The notes below the pieces were generated by a model. The model was given only the letters and a program-made list of their open reading frames with translations, was not told where the DNA came from and did not search any database. Below are positions 50,023-59,287 of a stretch of 64,000 nt of DNA, piece by piece; positions within the stretch are counted from its first letter, which is position 1, and each line of letters begins with the position of its first letter. The stretch is from Rugamonas sp. A1-17 (GTDB lineage: Bacteria; Pseudomonadota; Gammaproteobacteria; Burkholderiales; Burkholderiaceae_D): contig JAJLPB010000020.1 of assembly GCA_025548565.1 (NCBI GenBank), positions 1 to 64,000 of the forward strand. The letters run 5' to 3'. The translations under genes and the position numbers were made by a program.

Positions 50023-50786
50023 GAATCACCCCGGGTTTGAAGGAGGCTCCAACATTTGAGAAAATGGAGCAAACCGGCCTGGTTCGCCGCCAGATACAAG
50101 GTGCCCGCCTCGGCCACCATGCGTAACAAGGTGGCGGCGGTTGGCCCCACCGGATCCAGCGCGGCCGCGCCCCACACGCTTTTGGTCAGCCCGAGGAAGA
50201 TGGCGACCGTGCTGCGGTCCTCGGCGCGCAGGTAGGCCGGCGGCGTTTGCTGGAATCCGTGCAGGTCGTTGATGTTGGTCGCGGAGCGGATCTCACCGTC
50301 GGCGCCGATGCGTCCCTTGCACAGATGGCGGCGCGCGTGGCCGGTGCCCGCCTGCGGCATCAACACGTAGATCAGCCGGTACGCGGCCGTGCCGGCGGAC
50401 GGCGGCGTCTTGCGCTGGCGCCGCGCCATCTCGGCCTCGTAATCGAGCTGGGACAGCCAGCTCGCCATGTCGTACGGCAGGCCGTCGTCCGTCCCGCCAT
50501 CGGTGTTGAGGCCGGCGTCGACCGCGGCCAGCAGGACGGCGACGACGTGTTTGCAGTTGTAGCCGACCGGGCAGTCGCAATCGCCTTCGAACTGCATCTT
50601 GCGGCCACGTTCGACCGGCTTGATGGACTGCCGGTAGTGGCTGTACGACGAACCGCGGACCTTGCCCTTGATGCTACCGTCCTGCAGGGCGGTCTCCAGC
50701 ACTCGCTTGTCGCGGAAATAGCCGGCGCCGCGGCCGTAGGTGCCATTGTCGAAGAAACGGCGCACATCGTCTGGGGTGTATCGCAT
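50004..50786 (-). pseudogene. Truncated SWIM zinc-finger protein, probable SNF2 helicase N-terminus
   Basis: A 260-residue frame starting MRYTPDDVRRFFDNGTYGRG. It has a SWIM zinc finger, C70-x-C72-x5-C78-x-H80 (CDCPVGYNCKHVVAVLL). In related bacteria this type of N-terminus belongs to SNF2/HepA-like helicases of 1000 residues or more. Here no helicase motif follows. The natural-looking sequence ends near LLHFLK (about 50058) and then runs into unrelated DNA. I infer that the 3' part was lost when the accessory DNA arrived. The remaining protein may still be made. Confidence 0.7.
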
Positions 50787-50880
50787 GGAAAAAGAGCGCT
50801 ATCAATCTAAACAGCGCTCATTATCGCCAATTCCGGGCCGCGCTGGGAACAACGCCAAAAAACAGTATGCCGCCCCCAGC

Positions 50881-51795
50881 CTACTTCGTCACGCGCTCCC
50901 AACCGGCGCGCACCGCTTCCTTGAACTTTTCCCAGCTCGACTGCGGGTGCCGGCTTTCCCAGTCGCTGCGCAGCGTCGGTTCGGCGCTGTCCCACGGCTG
51001 GTCCTTGTAGCCGGGATTGCCCGCCATCGATTCGCCGTAGCGATAGGCCGGGTCGAATTCCTGGTAGGTGTTGCCGGTGTACGAAAGCGTCTTCTCCCAA
51101 TGCGAACGGAAATATTCGGCGTCGTCCTCGCTGTCGTCGCCGCGCAGGATGTCCAGGCTGTCCTGGTTGGGCGCGGACGTGCTCGGATAGATGCGCATGC
51201 CGCTGCGCTGCACCGTGCTTTGTTCCGAGATCGGCGCGTTCACGCCGGTCATGGTCGGCACCACCGTTTCGCCGCGCTGCATCGAGCCCTGCGTCAACGA
51301 GCCCTGCTCGGAGCGGGCGAAGTCCACCGCCTCCTCGCGCGGACGGATGCCGTGCTGCTCGGGCGCGCTTTGCTGCGCGCCCAGCGCGGTCTGGGATGTG
51401 CCGCCACTACGTAGCAGCTCGCCGCCGGTCCAGCCGCTGGCGCGCCACATGGTTTCATGCTCGTCGATGTCGATCGGCTTGAAATCGTCGACGATGTCGG
51501 CCGCGCGGTCGGCCGCGTCCATGCTGTTGGTCTGGACGGTCAGCACCACGTGGCCGCGGTTCAGCGCTTCGGCGTAGATGTGGCGGTCCGCGTGCTCGCG
51601 CCCCAGCAATTGGCTGAACATCTGCTTGATGCTGTGCAGGATGGACTCGTCGTCGTTGATGCGCGGCGTGCCGGCCACGCTGCCGGAATCGCTGACGGTG
51701 ATGCTTTCGGCGGCATAGCCGCAGTGGATCAGTTCGTCCTTGGCTCGGTTTGCCTCGGCACGGGTTTCAAATACTGCTGCCAATGTGTGTGTCAT
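50881..51795 (-). CDS. YflT-domain general stress protein
   Basis: A 304-residue soluble acidic protein. The N-terminal 100 residues fit the YflT/heat-induced stress domain (LAAVFETRAEANRAKDELIHCGY, DRHIYAEALNRGHVVLTV; the first is helix 1 with its preceding strand). The rest is hydrophilic and low in structure, ending with a WEKFKEAVRAGWERV helix. ATG 51795 has AGGAG before it. Similar proteins in Massilia-type genomes are stress-linked; the role is unknown. It lies downstream of the flotillin gene on the same strand. Confidence 0.82.
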   Translation of the reverse strand: MTHTLAAVFETRAEANRAKDELIHCGYAAESITVSDSGSVAGTPRINDDESILHSIKQMFSQLLGREHADRHIYAEALNRGHVVLTVQTNSMDAADRAADIVDDFKPIDIDEHETMWRASGWTGGELLRSGGTSQTALGAQQSAPEQHGIRPREEAVDFARSEQGSLTQGSMQRGETVVPTMTGVNAPISEQSTVQRSGMRIYPSTSAPNQDSLDILRGDDSEDDAEYFRSHWEKTLSYTGNTYQEFDPAYRYGESMAGNPGYKDQPWDSAEPTLRSDWESRHPQSSWEKFKEAVRAGWERVTK

Positions 51796-51902
51796 GGTGG
51801 GCTCCTGGGTTGAGACGCTAGAGACCGGACGCCAGAGTTCGGTCACCATTCCAGTCTACGTCCGATACCGCGCGGGTAGCGCCCGTTTGCCGAGAGGAAA
51901 TC

Positions 51903-51932
51903 GCGCGCGCACCGCCAGGGCCGTGCGCGCGC
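51903..51932 (-). terminator. Strong hairpin after the flotillin gene
   Basis: Perfect 10-bp inverted repeat, GCGCGCGCAC (51903-51912) and GTGCGCGCGC (51923-51932), 8 bases beyond the stop at 51940. There is no proper T-tract, so it may be a weak or Rho-assisted terminator. Confidence 0.5.
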
Positions 51933-51939
51933 CGGGCGA

Positions 51940-53868
51940 TCAGCCCTTGGTGTCGATGGCCTGCGTCAGTTCGCCGGCTTTCATCGCGCTCATCAGGCCC
52001 ATCAGCGTGCCGAAGGCGTTGCTGTCGCCGCCGCCCATCTGCACCTGCGGCACCAGCGGCACCTTGGCCGTTTCAAACGCTTCGGCCAGGCGCAGCATCA
52101 CGGTCTGCATCAGCTGCTTGTCCGCGCCCTCGCCCTGCATCGCCTCGGACTTGGCCTGGATGGCCGCAGCCTCCGCCTCGCCCACCGAGCGGATCGCCGA
52201 GGCGCGGCCGGCGCCTTCCATCTCCTGGCGGAACTTGTCGGCCTGGGCCAGCGCCTCGATCTCCTGGCGGCGTTTCTCGGCGGCCTTGACGCTGGCCGAA
52301 CCCTGGTTCTCCTTGATCGAGATGTCCACCAGCGAGCCGGTCAGCTCCTTCTGCTTGGCGGCGCGCTGTTCGGCCTCGTTCAGCTCGCGCTGCTTGTCGG
52401 CCGCGATCTGCTTCTGCGCGAAGGTTTCGACCTGCTCGCGGGCGATCTGGCGGTCGCGCAGCTGGGCCATGATGTCCTCGATCTTGTTGTCGCCGGGCTG
52501 GGGTTTCGGCGTGCCGATCAGCACCTCCTGGAATTCCAGCGAGTAGGCCTGGAAGCGCTGCTTCATGTCGGTCGAGGCGTTGTTCTGCAGCTCGCTGCGC
52601 GACTGGATCAGGTCGATGAAGGTCTTGGTCTGCGAGACGTTTTTAAAGTACGACGACACCATCGGATCGAGCGTCTGCTCGACCAGCTGCGCCACGTTGC
52701 CGAAGCGCTGCACCACCATCGGCGCCTTGCGGTAGTCGATGTGCACCACCACCGACAGCGGCAGCTGCGGCTCGAACGCGTCCTTGGTGATCAGGGTGAT
52801 CTCGCGCAGGTTCTTGTCGAAGTTGGAGCCGCTCTCGCCGGACTTCCACATCAGCACGAAGTTGGTGGTCGGTACCAGCTCGATCTTGCCGGCGTAGGTG
52901 TTGAAGGCGTATTTGCCCGGCATCAGCGCGTCGCGCCACACGCCACGGCAGCCGGTTTCCACCAGCTCGCCATGCGAGTATTCGGTGCCCGACAAGTCGG
53001 TGCCCACGCGGCCCGTGTACGACACCACCACGCCGACGAAGCCAACCGGAATGATGGTCTTCTTGATGAACTCCACCGTCGCGAACAAGCGGTTGATGAA
53101 GTAGGTGCCTTCGACCAGCACGCGCTCCTGGCGGCCACGGCGGCCACCGGCAGCGAGGAACTTCTCCGGCTCCTGGAAGGCGTTGTGGCTGTCGCCGACG
53201 TCGGGTGCCAGCAGCTCGTCCTTCAGCAGGCCGGGGCCGTCCTGCACGGTCACCACGGCCAGCTGGTCGGAGTCATGCGAGCCGGTCACTTCCTTGATCA
53301 CCACCGGCTTGAAGCCGCCGCGCTCGTCGAGCACGCCGCGCATCTGCTGGTAGTAGGCTTTTTCCAGCGCGTCGAGCGACATCGAATAGGTGGTCTCCTC
53401 CGTCATCACGACGAACAGCGCGGGGTTGATGATGTGGGTACCTTCGCGCAGCACCATGCGCTGCGGGCCTTTCTGGCCGCCGTCGCGCAGGAAGTCGCGG
53501 ACGTTGCGGAAGTCGACGATGCGCGAGTTGTCGGCCAGCGTCTGGCCGGCCGGCAGATCGAGGCCGTCGCGGGCGAAGACGTAGGCAATGGTGCCCTGCG
53601 TGACCGACACCATCGGATGGATGTGCACGCGGTACTGGAACGGCGCGAAGAAGTGGAAGCCGCCGCGGCGCAGTTCGGGCTGCAGGCCGGCCTCGCCGTT
53701 CAGCGCGAGCAGGCCGTTTTGCACGGAGCCGGACGAGCTCCAGAGTTTTTCGATGACCCCGACGCGGTCGTTGGGGATGTACTTGATGGCCCCGGAAAAC
53801 TTGACCAGGGCGGCGATGACGAGAATGCAGACGACAATGGTTACTTCACTGCCAAGCAGGGTAAACAT
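51940..53868 (-). CDS. Flotillin-like SPFH-domain membrane protein
   Basis: A 642-residue protein with an N-terminal membrane helix (VTIVVCILVIAALVKF) and an SPFH/band-7 domain (about 250-420). A long Ala/Glu/Gln-rich coiled coil follows (450-600, with EQVETFAQKQIAADKQRELNEAEQRAAKQ-type heptads) as in flotillins. It probably organises membrane microdomains in the inner membrane. The C-terminus ends in a Gly/Met-rich oligomerisation tail. A perfect DnaA box lies 15 bases before its ATG. Confidence 0.88.
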   Translation of the reverse strand: MFTLLGSEVTIVVCILVIAALVKFSGAIKYIPNDRVGVIEKLWSSSGSVQNGLLALNGEAGLQPELRRGGFHFFAPFQYRVHIHPMVSVTQGTIAYVFARDGLDLPAGQTLADNSRIVDFRNVRDFLRDGGQKGPQRMVLREGTHIINPALFVVMTEETTYSMSLDALEKAYYQQMRGVLDERGGFKPVVIKEVTGSHDSDQLAVVTVQDGPGLLKDELLAPDVGDSHNAFQEPEKFLAAGGRRGRQERVLVEGTYFINRLFATVEFIKKTIIPVGFVGVVVSYTGRVGTDLSGTEYSHGELVETGCRGVWRDALMPGKYAFNTYAGKIELVPTTNFVLMWKSGESGSNFDKNLREITLITKDAFEPQLPLSVVVHIDYRKAPMVVQRFGNVAQLVEQTLDPMVSSYFKNVSQTKTFIDLIQSRSELQNNASTDMKQRFQAYSLEFQEVLIGTPKPQPGDNKIEDIMAQLRDRQIAREQVETFAQKQIAADKQRELNEAEQRAAKQKELTGSLVDISIKENQGSASVKAAEKRRQEIEALAQADKFRQEMEGAGRASAIRSVGEAEAAAIQAKSEAMQGEGADKQLMQTVMLRLAEAFETAKVPLVPQVQMGGGDSNAFGTLMGLMSAMKAGELTQAIDTKG

Positions 53869-54121
53869 ACGAACCTTTCGGTTGTGGATAAAGTTGTGGG
53901 ATGCAGCAGCCCGGCGCGGCTATCGTCGCGAACAGGCAAATGGGAGGCTGGTGTTGGGGAGGGGTACTGCGCTTGCCGCGAGGGCACTAACGAGTGGGGT
54001 GAACACGATTTTTTGTTGTGGCATTTCAGTGAGTTCGTGCAGCTCATTCTGGCACAAATCCCTTGAAGGTAAAGGCCGCTTGCCGCGATTAGAATCCTCC
54101 CTCTAATCGCGGCGACGGCGC
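53869..54121. other. Intergenic region upstream of the flotillin gene
   Basis: 253 bases. It holds a perfect DnaA 9-mer TGTGGATAA (53883-53891) and the hairpin at 54083-54112. I see no gene in it. Confidence 0.5.
54083..54112 (-). terminator. Perfect hairpin after the DUF4214 gene
   Basis: Inverted repeat CCGCGATTAGA (54083-54093), 8-base loop, TCTAATCGCGG (54102-54112). It is 9 bases beyond the stop of the minus-strand DUF4214 gene. No T-tract follows, so function as a terminator is inferred. Confidence 0.6.
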
Positions 54122-57100
54122 TTAACCGTAGTAGGTATAGGCGAAACCCTTGCCGATCAGCGGCAGCAGCGCGGCCTGGTTTTCCGCGCTCTCGCTGAAG
54201 CTGAGCAGCACTTGCGCGCGCGCCTGGCCGTCGTGCAGGCCTGCCATCCAGTGGTCAAATCCGGCCTGCTCCGGCGCCCGGTGCAGCACGTTGTTGTACA
54301 GGCTGGTGACGAAGTCGGCGTCGCCCTGTGCCGCCCCGTACGTGGTCTTGAATTCCGTGCTGTCGATGAAGTCCTGCGCCACAGTGGCCAGCGTCATGCC
54401 GGCGTCGAGCTTGCTGATCCAGAAGCCCAGGCCATCAATGTCGGGACTGCGGTTGAAGGCGGCCTGGTACATCCGGTACGCCTGGCCCGCGGTGCCTCCG
54501 ACATCGTAGGCAATCGCGACATCGGGAAACACGATGCGCTCGATGCCGTGCAGCGTATCGGTCAGCTTGGTCTCATAGGACTGCAGCGTGATGCGATCGG
54601 CGCCCGGCGTCAAACTCACCGCATACGAGGCGGTGTTGTAGTACACCGTGTCGCGCCCCGCCAGCCCGTCGATCTGCTTGCCGCTGACGCTGCCGCCGCG
54701 CAGCATGTCGTCGCCGCCGCTGGCGCCGGCCGAGAACGGCGACGTATGGAAATGGTAGGCGAGCGCCGCCTGGTTGAGGTTGCCGGCCAGGTCTTGCACC
54801 GTGCCGGCCGCGATACTCAGCGTGTAATCGGCGTCCTGCTGCAGATAGCTGGTCCGTATCGATATGTGGTCGCCCGAGACCCAGACATTGCCCTCCGTTG
54901 CAAGCTGGTGGCCGCTGGCGTCCGTCAGCGCTATGCCGGCCAGGGCAACCGGCTTGATGAGCTCATCAAATTTCAGCGTGTAGCGCGCGGCCAGCGGCAT
55001 GCCGGTGGCGCCGTCGCTCAGCACGCCGCCGTTCAACAGGAACACGCCGGCCAGCGCCGGCCCGGTATGGTCGCCACTGATCTGCGTGGCCGCCACGGTG
55101 TAACTGCCCACGATGTTCAGGCCGCCGTGCACGGCCAGGTACATATCGCCGCTGGCGGTGGCGGTGTAGACCAGGCGCGCCTCGGCGCCCGGCGCGCCGC
55201 TGGCGTTGCCCACCACCTTGCCGCCGCTGTCGTTCAGGCTCAGGCCCGACCAGGGCACGCTGGCGGTCAGCGTGCCGCCGCCGCCCAGGAAGCCCAGCAG
55301 ATCGTAGGCATACGTCTGGCCGGCATCGACGTGCACCTTGATCCAGTCGACATCGTCGATGCTGTCGATCACGCCTTGCAGCCGGCCGTTCACCTCCAGC
55401 ACGCCGCGCGTGCCCGTGTTGGCGGCGTAGTCGTCCTGGTAGCTGGTGACCTTCAGGCGGTAGTCCTGCGCCAGCAGGCTGTCGTCGCGCACGGTGAGGT
55501 AGTAGTCGCCGGTGCTGGTCGCCTCGAACAGAAACAGCGATTCCTTCGGATGCCGCACCACCACGTCGTGCCGGTCCGCGTCCGCCACGCCGGGGCGCAG
55601 GCTGGAGGGGTGGTAGTCGCTGACTTGCGTGGGCGACAGCAGCGACACGCTGTAGGTCCGCCCGGCCACCACGCCGAGCTTGTAGACGTCGAGGTCGCCC
55701 GGCACCTCCAGGTTGCCGTTGACGGTCGCCTCCGGCTTCAGGACAACGGCGTGGGCGGCATCGTTGCCGGCGTCGTCGACCACGCCCTTCCGCGCCAGCA
55801 CCTCATAGGAACCGGTGCCGTTGTGCGGCCCCGCCACTTCGACATAATAGGTGCCGCCGGTGGCCGGCACGAACGGCAGGCGCTGCGTGGCCCAGCTCTG
55901 CAAGCCGCTGGTGTCGGCCAGCAGCGCGCCGCGCACGTCGAACACCCGCAGCTGGCCCTCGTAGATGCCGCGGCTGCCGTCGGCGCCGGGCACGCTGTGC
56001 AGGTCGAACCAGTAGGTGGATCCGGCGTCCAGATGGACGGCGAACCAGTCGCGGTCGCCGCCGGAGTCGAGCTTGGCCGCCAAGGGCTGGCCGAGCGCCA
56101 ACGCGCCGGCGCCGGCGCCGTTGGCGGCGTAATCGTCCACCGCCGGGGCGACCGACAGCTGGTAGGCCAGCGTCGGCTCGGCCGGCACGCCCTCCGAATT
56201 GCTGACGTCGACGTAGTAGTGGCCGGTGCGGGCAGGCGTGAACGTGTATTGCCCGTCGTTCCGCCCGATGGCGGCAATCCTGGCACCGCTGCTGTCGGTC
56301 AGGACGAAATTCAAGTTCTCCAGCGGGGGCGGGACTCCGTTCCGATGCAGGTCGAACGCATAGCTCACGCCAGCGCTCAGGGCCACAAGGAACACGTCGT
56401 GGTCCAGCCCCGCCTCAAGCACGCCGGACACCGGCGCGCCGACGTTGATCGGGCTCGCCAGGGCCGATGTGCTGCCATAGTCGTCGGTGGCCACCGCCAG
56501 CTCGCGCACCGTGTAGGGAACGCCGTCGTAGCTGTTGACGGAATGCCCGCCGACATCCAGCGTATAAGTGCCGCTGCGGGGCGCGATGACGGCCACGGTC
56601 AGGGTTCCGTCTTCAGCGATGCTGTCCGTGCGCGCCACATAGTTGCCGGCCGCGTCCTTGACGCCGCCTTCGGCGGGGTAGTAGTAGCTGCTGACCGGAC
56701 TGGCGATCTGCAGGTAATAGGTATGGCCCACCACCATCTCGAAAGTGAAGCGGTCGACATCGCCCGGATACTGAAACACGCCGTTGATTTCCGCGCCGGG
56801 TTCCAGGTGGCCGGCATTGCTGTTGTCGCTGCTGTAGTCGTCGGCCAGCGTGTAACCCAGGCGATAGCCGCCCGTCTGCGCCGCCGTGGTCTGCGCCGAC
56901 ATGAAATACTCGCCGCTGGTCTCGGCCGTGAACGTCATGCCCAGCTCCGTCACCGGCTTGTCGCTGTGGGCATACGCCAGGCGCTGCCCCTGGCCGTTGA
57001 ACATGGCCAGGTCGACCTGGGTCAGGTCCAGCGGTTTATTGAAAGCGTAGCTGTCGTCGTTCAGGCCGAAGGTGTAGGTCCGCCCCGCCACCAGCGATAC

Positions 57101-57205
57101 GCGGAACCAGTCGGCGTCGAACAGGAAGTCAAAGCGGCCGCGCGCGACAAAGCCGATCTCCATACGGCCGGTGGTCAGGATGTCGGAACTGTAGTCGTCG
57201 CTCAT
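54122..57205 (-). CDS. Large multi-repeat DUF4214 protein, probably secreted
   Basis: A 1027-residue protein without a classical signal peptide. Six PPC-like beta repeats each start with a DDY motif (DDYSSD, DDYSSD, TDDYGS, VDDYAA, VDDAGN, QDDYAA). A SwmB/Big-like domain follows (about 770-860), then a short Gly/Asp-rich RTX-like stretch (GGDDMLRGG...DGLAGRDTV) and a C-terminal DUF4214 domain (AYRMYQAAFNRSPDIDGLGFW, LHRAPEQAGFDHWM; these are its two helical repeats). DUF4214 and RTX-like ends suggest type I secretion, but no exporter genes are adjacent. Start ATG 57205 is chosen; a TTG frame extends to 57262. Confidence 0.82.
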   Translation of the reverse strand: MSDDYSSDILTTGRMEIGFVARGRFDFLFDADWFRVSLVAGRTYTFGLNDDSYAFNKPLDLTQVDLAMFNGQGQRLAYAHSDKPVTELGMTFTAETSGEYFMSAQTTAAQTGGYRLGYTLADDYSSDNSNAGHLEPGAEINGVFQYPGDVDRFTFEMVVGHTYYLQIASPVSSYYYPAEGGVKDAAGNYVARTDSIAEDGTLTVAVIAPRSGTYTLDVGGHSVNSYDGVPYTVRELAVATDDYGSTSALASPINVGAPVSGVLEAGLDHDVFLVALSAGVSYAFDLHRNGVPPPLENLNFVLTDSSGARIAAIGRNDGQYTFTPARTGHYYVDVSNSEGVPAEPTLAYQLSVAPAVDDYAANGAGAGALALGQPLAAKLDSGGDRDWFAVHLDAGSTYWFDLHSVPGADGSRGIYEGQLRVFDVRGALLADTSGLQSWATQRLPFVPATGGTYYVEVAGPHNGTGSYEVLARKGVVDDAGNDAAHAVVLKPEATVNGNLEVPGDLDVYKLGVVAGRTYSVSLLSPTQVSDYHPSSLRPGVADADRHDVVVRHPKESLFLFEATSTGDYYLTVRDDSLLAQDYRLKVTSYQDDYAANTGTRGVLEVNGRLQGVIDSIDDVDWIKVHVDAGQTYAYDLLGFLGGGGTLTASVPWSGLSLNDSGGKVVGNASGAPGAEARLVYTATASGDMYLAVHGGLNIVGSYTVAATQISGDHTGPALAGVFLLNGGVLSDGATGMPLAARYTLKFDELIKPVALAGIALTDASGHQLATEGNVWVSGDHISIRTSYLQQDADYTLSIAAGTVQDLAGNLNQAALAYHFHTSPFSAGASGGDDMLRGGSVSGKQIDGLAGRDTVYYNTASYAVSLTPGADRITLQSYETKLTDTLHGIERIVFPDVAIAYDVGGTAGQAYRMYQAAFNRSPDIDGLGFWISKLDAGMTLATVAQDFIDSTEFKTTYGAAQGDADFVTSLYNNVLHRAPEQAGFDHWMAGLHDGQARAQVLLSFSESAENQAALLPLIGKGFAYTYYG

Positions 57206-57336
57206 TGAATGGTAGGGGGACGGTGAATGGCCGACGATTTTAACAAAATCGTATCGTTGCAATTCTATTCAATTCCCACCGCCCACCGAGACACTGCGTC
57301 TATAATGGACAGGTCCAACGCCACTGGAACGTCTCG

Positions 57337-58068
57337 ATGCCGAAGTCGCCGCTGTCCCCGCTGCTCCTGTCGCTGCTGATGCTGCCGGCCTTGACCGCGC
57401 ATGCCGGGCCGGGGGAGCTGGTGATGCTGGCGCCGCTGGACCAGACCATGCCCATCGTCCGCTTCAGCAACGGTGCGCTCGATGGCGGCATCGTCAAGGA
57501 CGTGGGCGACGCGCTGGCGCAGCGCCTGGGCCTGCGCCCGGTCTACATCAATGCCGACGTGCCCGGCGTCACGCCCGCGCTCACCAGCGGCCGCGCGGAC
57601 GCCATGTGCTACGTGCTGCCGTTCTGGATCGACGGCGACTACGACTGGAGCGCGCCGCTGCTGCCCGATACCGAACTGGTGGTGGCGCGCGCCGAGGCGC
57701 CCCGCCTGCGCTCGCTCAAGGACCTCAAGGACAAGCCGGTGGGCACCGTGGCCGGCTACCGCTATCCGCGCATCGAGCAGGTGCTGGGCAAGCGCTTCGC
57801 GCGCGTCGACTCGGCCAGCATGGACCTCAACGTCCAGCAGATGATCGCCGGTAAAACGCCGTACACGGTGGCCGGCGAAAGCACGCTGGTCTATCTGCAG
57901 CGGATCCATCCCGCGCTGAAGCTGCGGCCCGAACTGGTGTTCTCCAGCTACAAGGCGCAATGCGCGTTCTCGCGCAAATCGCAAGTCCCGTTCACCGACG
58001 CCAACCGGGTCATCGACGCCATGCTCAGGGAGGGCGTGATCGACCAGATCCTGGCGCGCTACCGTTAG
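57337..58068 (+). CDS. Periplasmic solute-binding protein, family 3
   Basis: A 243-residue protein with a signal peptide (residues 1-23, ending AHA). The body fits the SBP_bac_3 fold: GGIVKDVGDALAQRLGL, then a DAMCYVLPFWIDGDYDWSAPL lobe and the late DANRVIDAMLREGVIDQILARY helix (each a conserved segment of the fold). It resembles stand-alone binding proteins used for amino-acid-like ligands or as sensory partners. No ABC permease is nearby, so transport is not supported. AGGAG at its end serves the next gene. Confidence 0.88.
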   Translation: MPKSPLSPLLLSLLMLPALTAHAGPGELVMLAPLDQTMPIVRFSNGALDGGIVKDVGDALAQRLGLRPVYINADVPGVTPALTSGRADAMCYVLPFWIDGDYDWSAPLLPDTELVVARAEAPRLRSLKDLKDKPVGTVAGYRYPRIEQVLGKRFARVDSASMDLNVQQMIAGKTPYTVAGESTLVYLQRIHPALKLRPELVFSSYKAQCAFSRKSQVPFTDANRVIDAMLREGVIDQILARYR

Positions 58069-58078
58069 GAGCTCCCTC

Positions 58079-59287
58079 ATGAATACCGACGCACTGATCG
58101 CCGCCCTGCAAACCCACAACCAGGACCGCGATCCGCAGCTGCTGCGCATGAAGTACCGCAAGATGGCGCAAAGCGCCTTCCTGTTCCTGCGCGGCGCCGA
58201 CCACCTGTTCTACGACGAGCTGCTACCCGACCAGCCGCTGTTCCGCAAGGCGCCGCTGGCGTGGAGCTGCGGCGACCTGCACGTGGAAAACTTCGGCAGC
58301 TACAAGGGCGACAACCGCCAGGTCTATTTCGATATAAACGATTTCGACGAAGCCGCGCTGGCGCCGGCCAGCTGGGACCTGGTGCGCCTGCTCACCAGCA
58401 TCCAGTGCGGCGCCGAGGCGCTGCGCGTGTCGGCCAACGAGGCGGCGGCGTTGAGCGCCCACTGCCTGGACGCCTACCGCGCCGCGCTGGCCAACGGCAA
58501 GCCACGCTGGGTCGAACGCGAGACCAGCGTGGGCCTGGTCAAAGACCTGCTGTGCGATCTGCGGGACCGCAAGCGCGCCGATTTCCTCGACAAGCGCACC
58601 ACGCGCAAGGGCCAACGCCGCAGCCTGAACCCCGACGGTGTGAAGGCGCTGCCGCTGCTGCCTGGCCAGCGCGAACTGCTGGACGCCTTCCTGCCCGGCT
58701 TCGCCGCGCGGCAGGAGCAGCCCGGGTTCTACACCATGCTGGACGCGGCGCGCCGCATCGCCGGCACCGGCAGCCTGGGCTTGATGCGCTTTGTGGTGCT
58801 GGTCGAAGGCAAGGGTTCGCCGGACGGGAACTATCTGCTCGACATCAAGGAATGCAAACCGTCGGCGCTGGCGCCGCGCCTGGCCGTGTGGAATATCCCA
58901 CAGCCGGCGTGGCCGGACCAGGCCAGCCGCGTGGTGACGGCGCAGCACCGCATGCAGGCGGTCGATCACGCCTTCCTGCACGCGATTCAGCTCGATGGCC
59001 GCTCGTGCGTGCTGCGAGGGCTGCAGCCGTCGGAGGACCGCGTGGCGCTCGATGCGTGGGGCAAGAAGCTGAGCCGGCTGGAGGAAGTGATCGCCACCAT
59101 GGGCTGCAACCTGGCGTGGGACCAGCTGCGCGCGGCGGGCCGGGGCGGCGCCGCCGGCGCGGACGAGCTGATCGCCCACAGCCGCGACGACGGCTGGCGC
59201 CAGCCGATGCTGAACGCCGCCGCCGCGATGGCCGAACAGACGCAGGCCCAGTGGCGGGCCTGCAAGGAGTGGCTGGCTAGCGCCTGA
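58079..59287 (+). CDS. DUF2252 family protein
   Basis: A 402-residue protein of the DUF2252 family: KYRKMAQSAFLFLRGADHLFY, the core CGDLHVENFGSYK, and FDINDFDEAALAPASWDLVRLL, which together resemble an aminoglycoside-phosphotransferase-like kinase fold (the H-x-x-N and D-x-N-D residues fit). The substrate is unknown. It starts 10 bases after the binding-protein gene with AGGAG upstream. Its 3' end overlaps the convergent bufC gene by 11 bases. Confidence 0.88.
   Translation: MNTDALIAALQTHNQDRDPQLLRMKYRKMAQSAFLFLRGADHLFYDELLPDQPLFRKAPLAWSCGDLHVENFGSYKGDNRQVYFDINDFDEAALAPASWDLVRLLTSIQCGAEALRVSANEAAALSAHCLDAYRAALANGKPRWVERETSVGLVKDLLCDLRDRKRADFLDKRTTRKGQRRSLNPDGVKALPLLPGQRELLDAFLPGFAARQEQPGFYTMLDAARRIAGTGSLGLMRFVVLVEGKGSPDGNYLLDIKECKPSALAPRLAVWNIPQPAWPDQASRVVTAQHRMQAVDHAFLHAIQLDGRSCVLRGLQPSEDRVALDAWGKKLSRLEEVIATMGCNLAWDQLRAAGRGGAAGADELIAHSRDDGWRQPMLNAAAAMAEQTQAQWRACKEWLASA

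Noticed and set aside
43580..50060. Prophage or integrative element for the lower-GC region
   Set aside because: There is no integrase, no tRNA target and no clear direct repeats at its edges, so only an accessory island without a known mechanism can be claimed.
54212..57208. A 998-residue plus-strand open frame
   Set aside because: Antisense to the DUF4214 gene, which has six coherent repeats and known domains.
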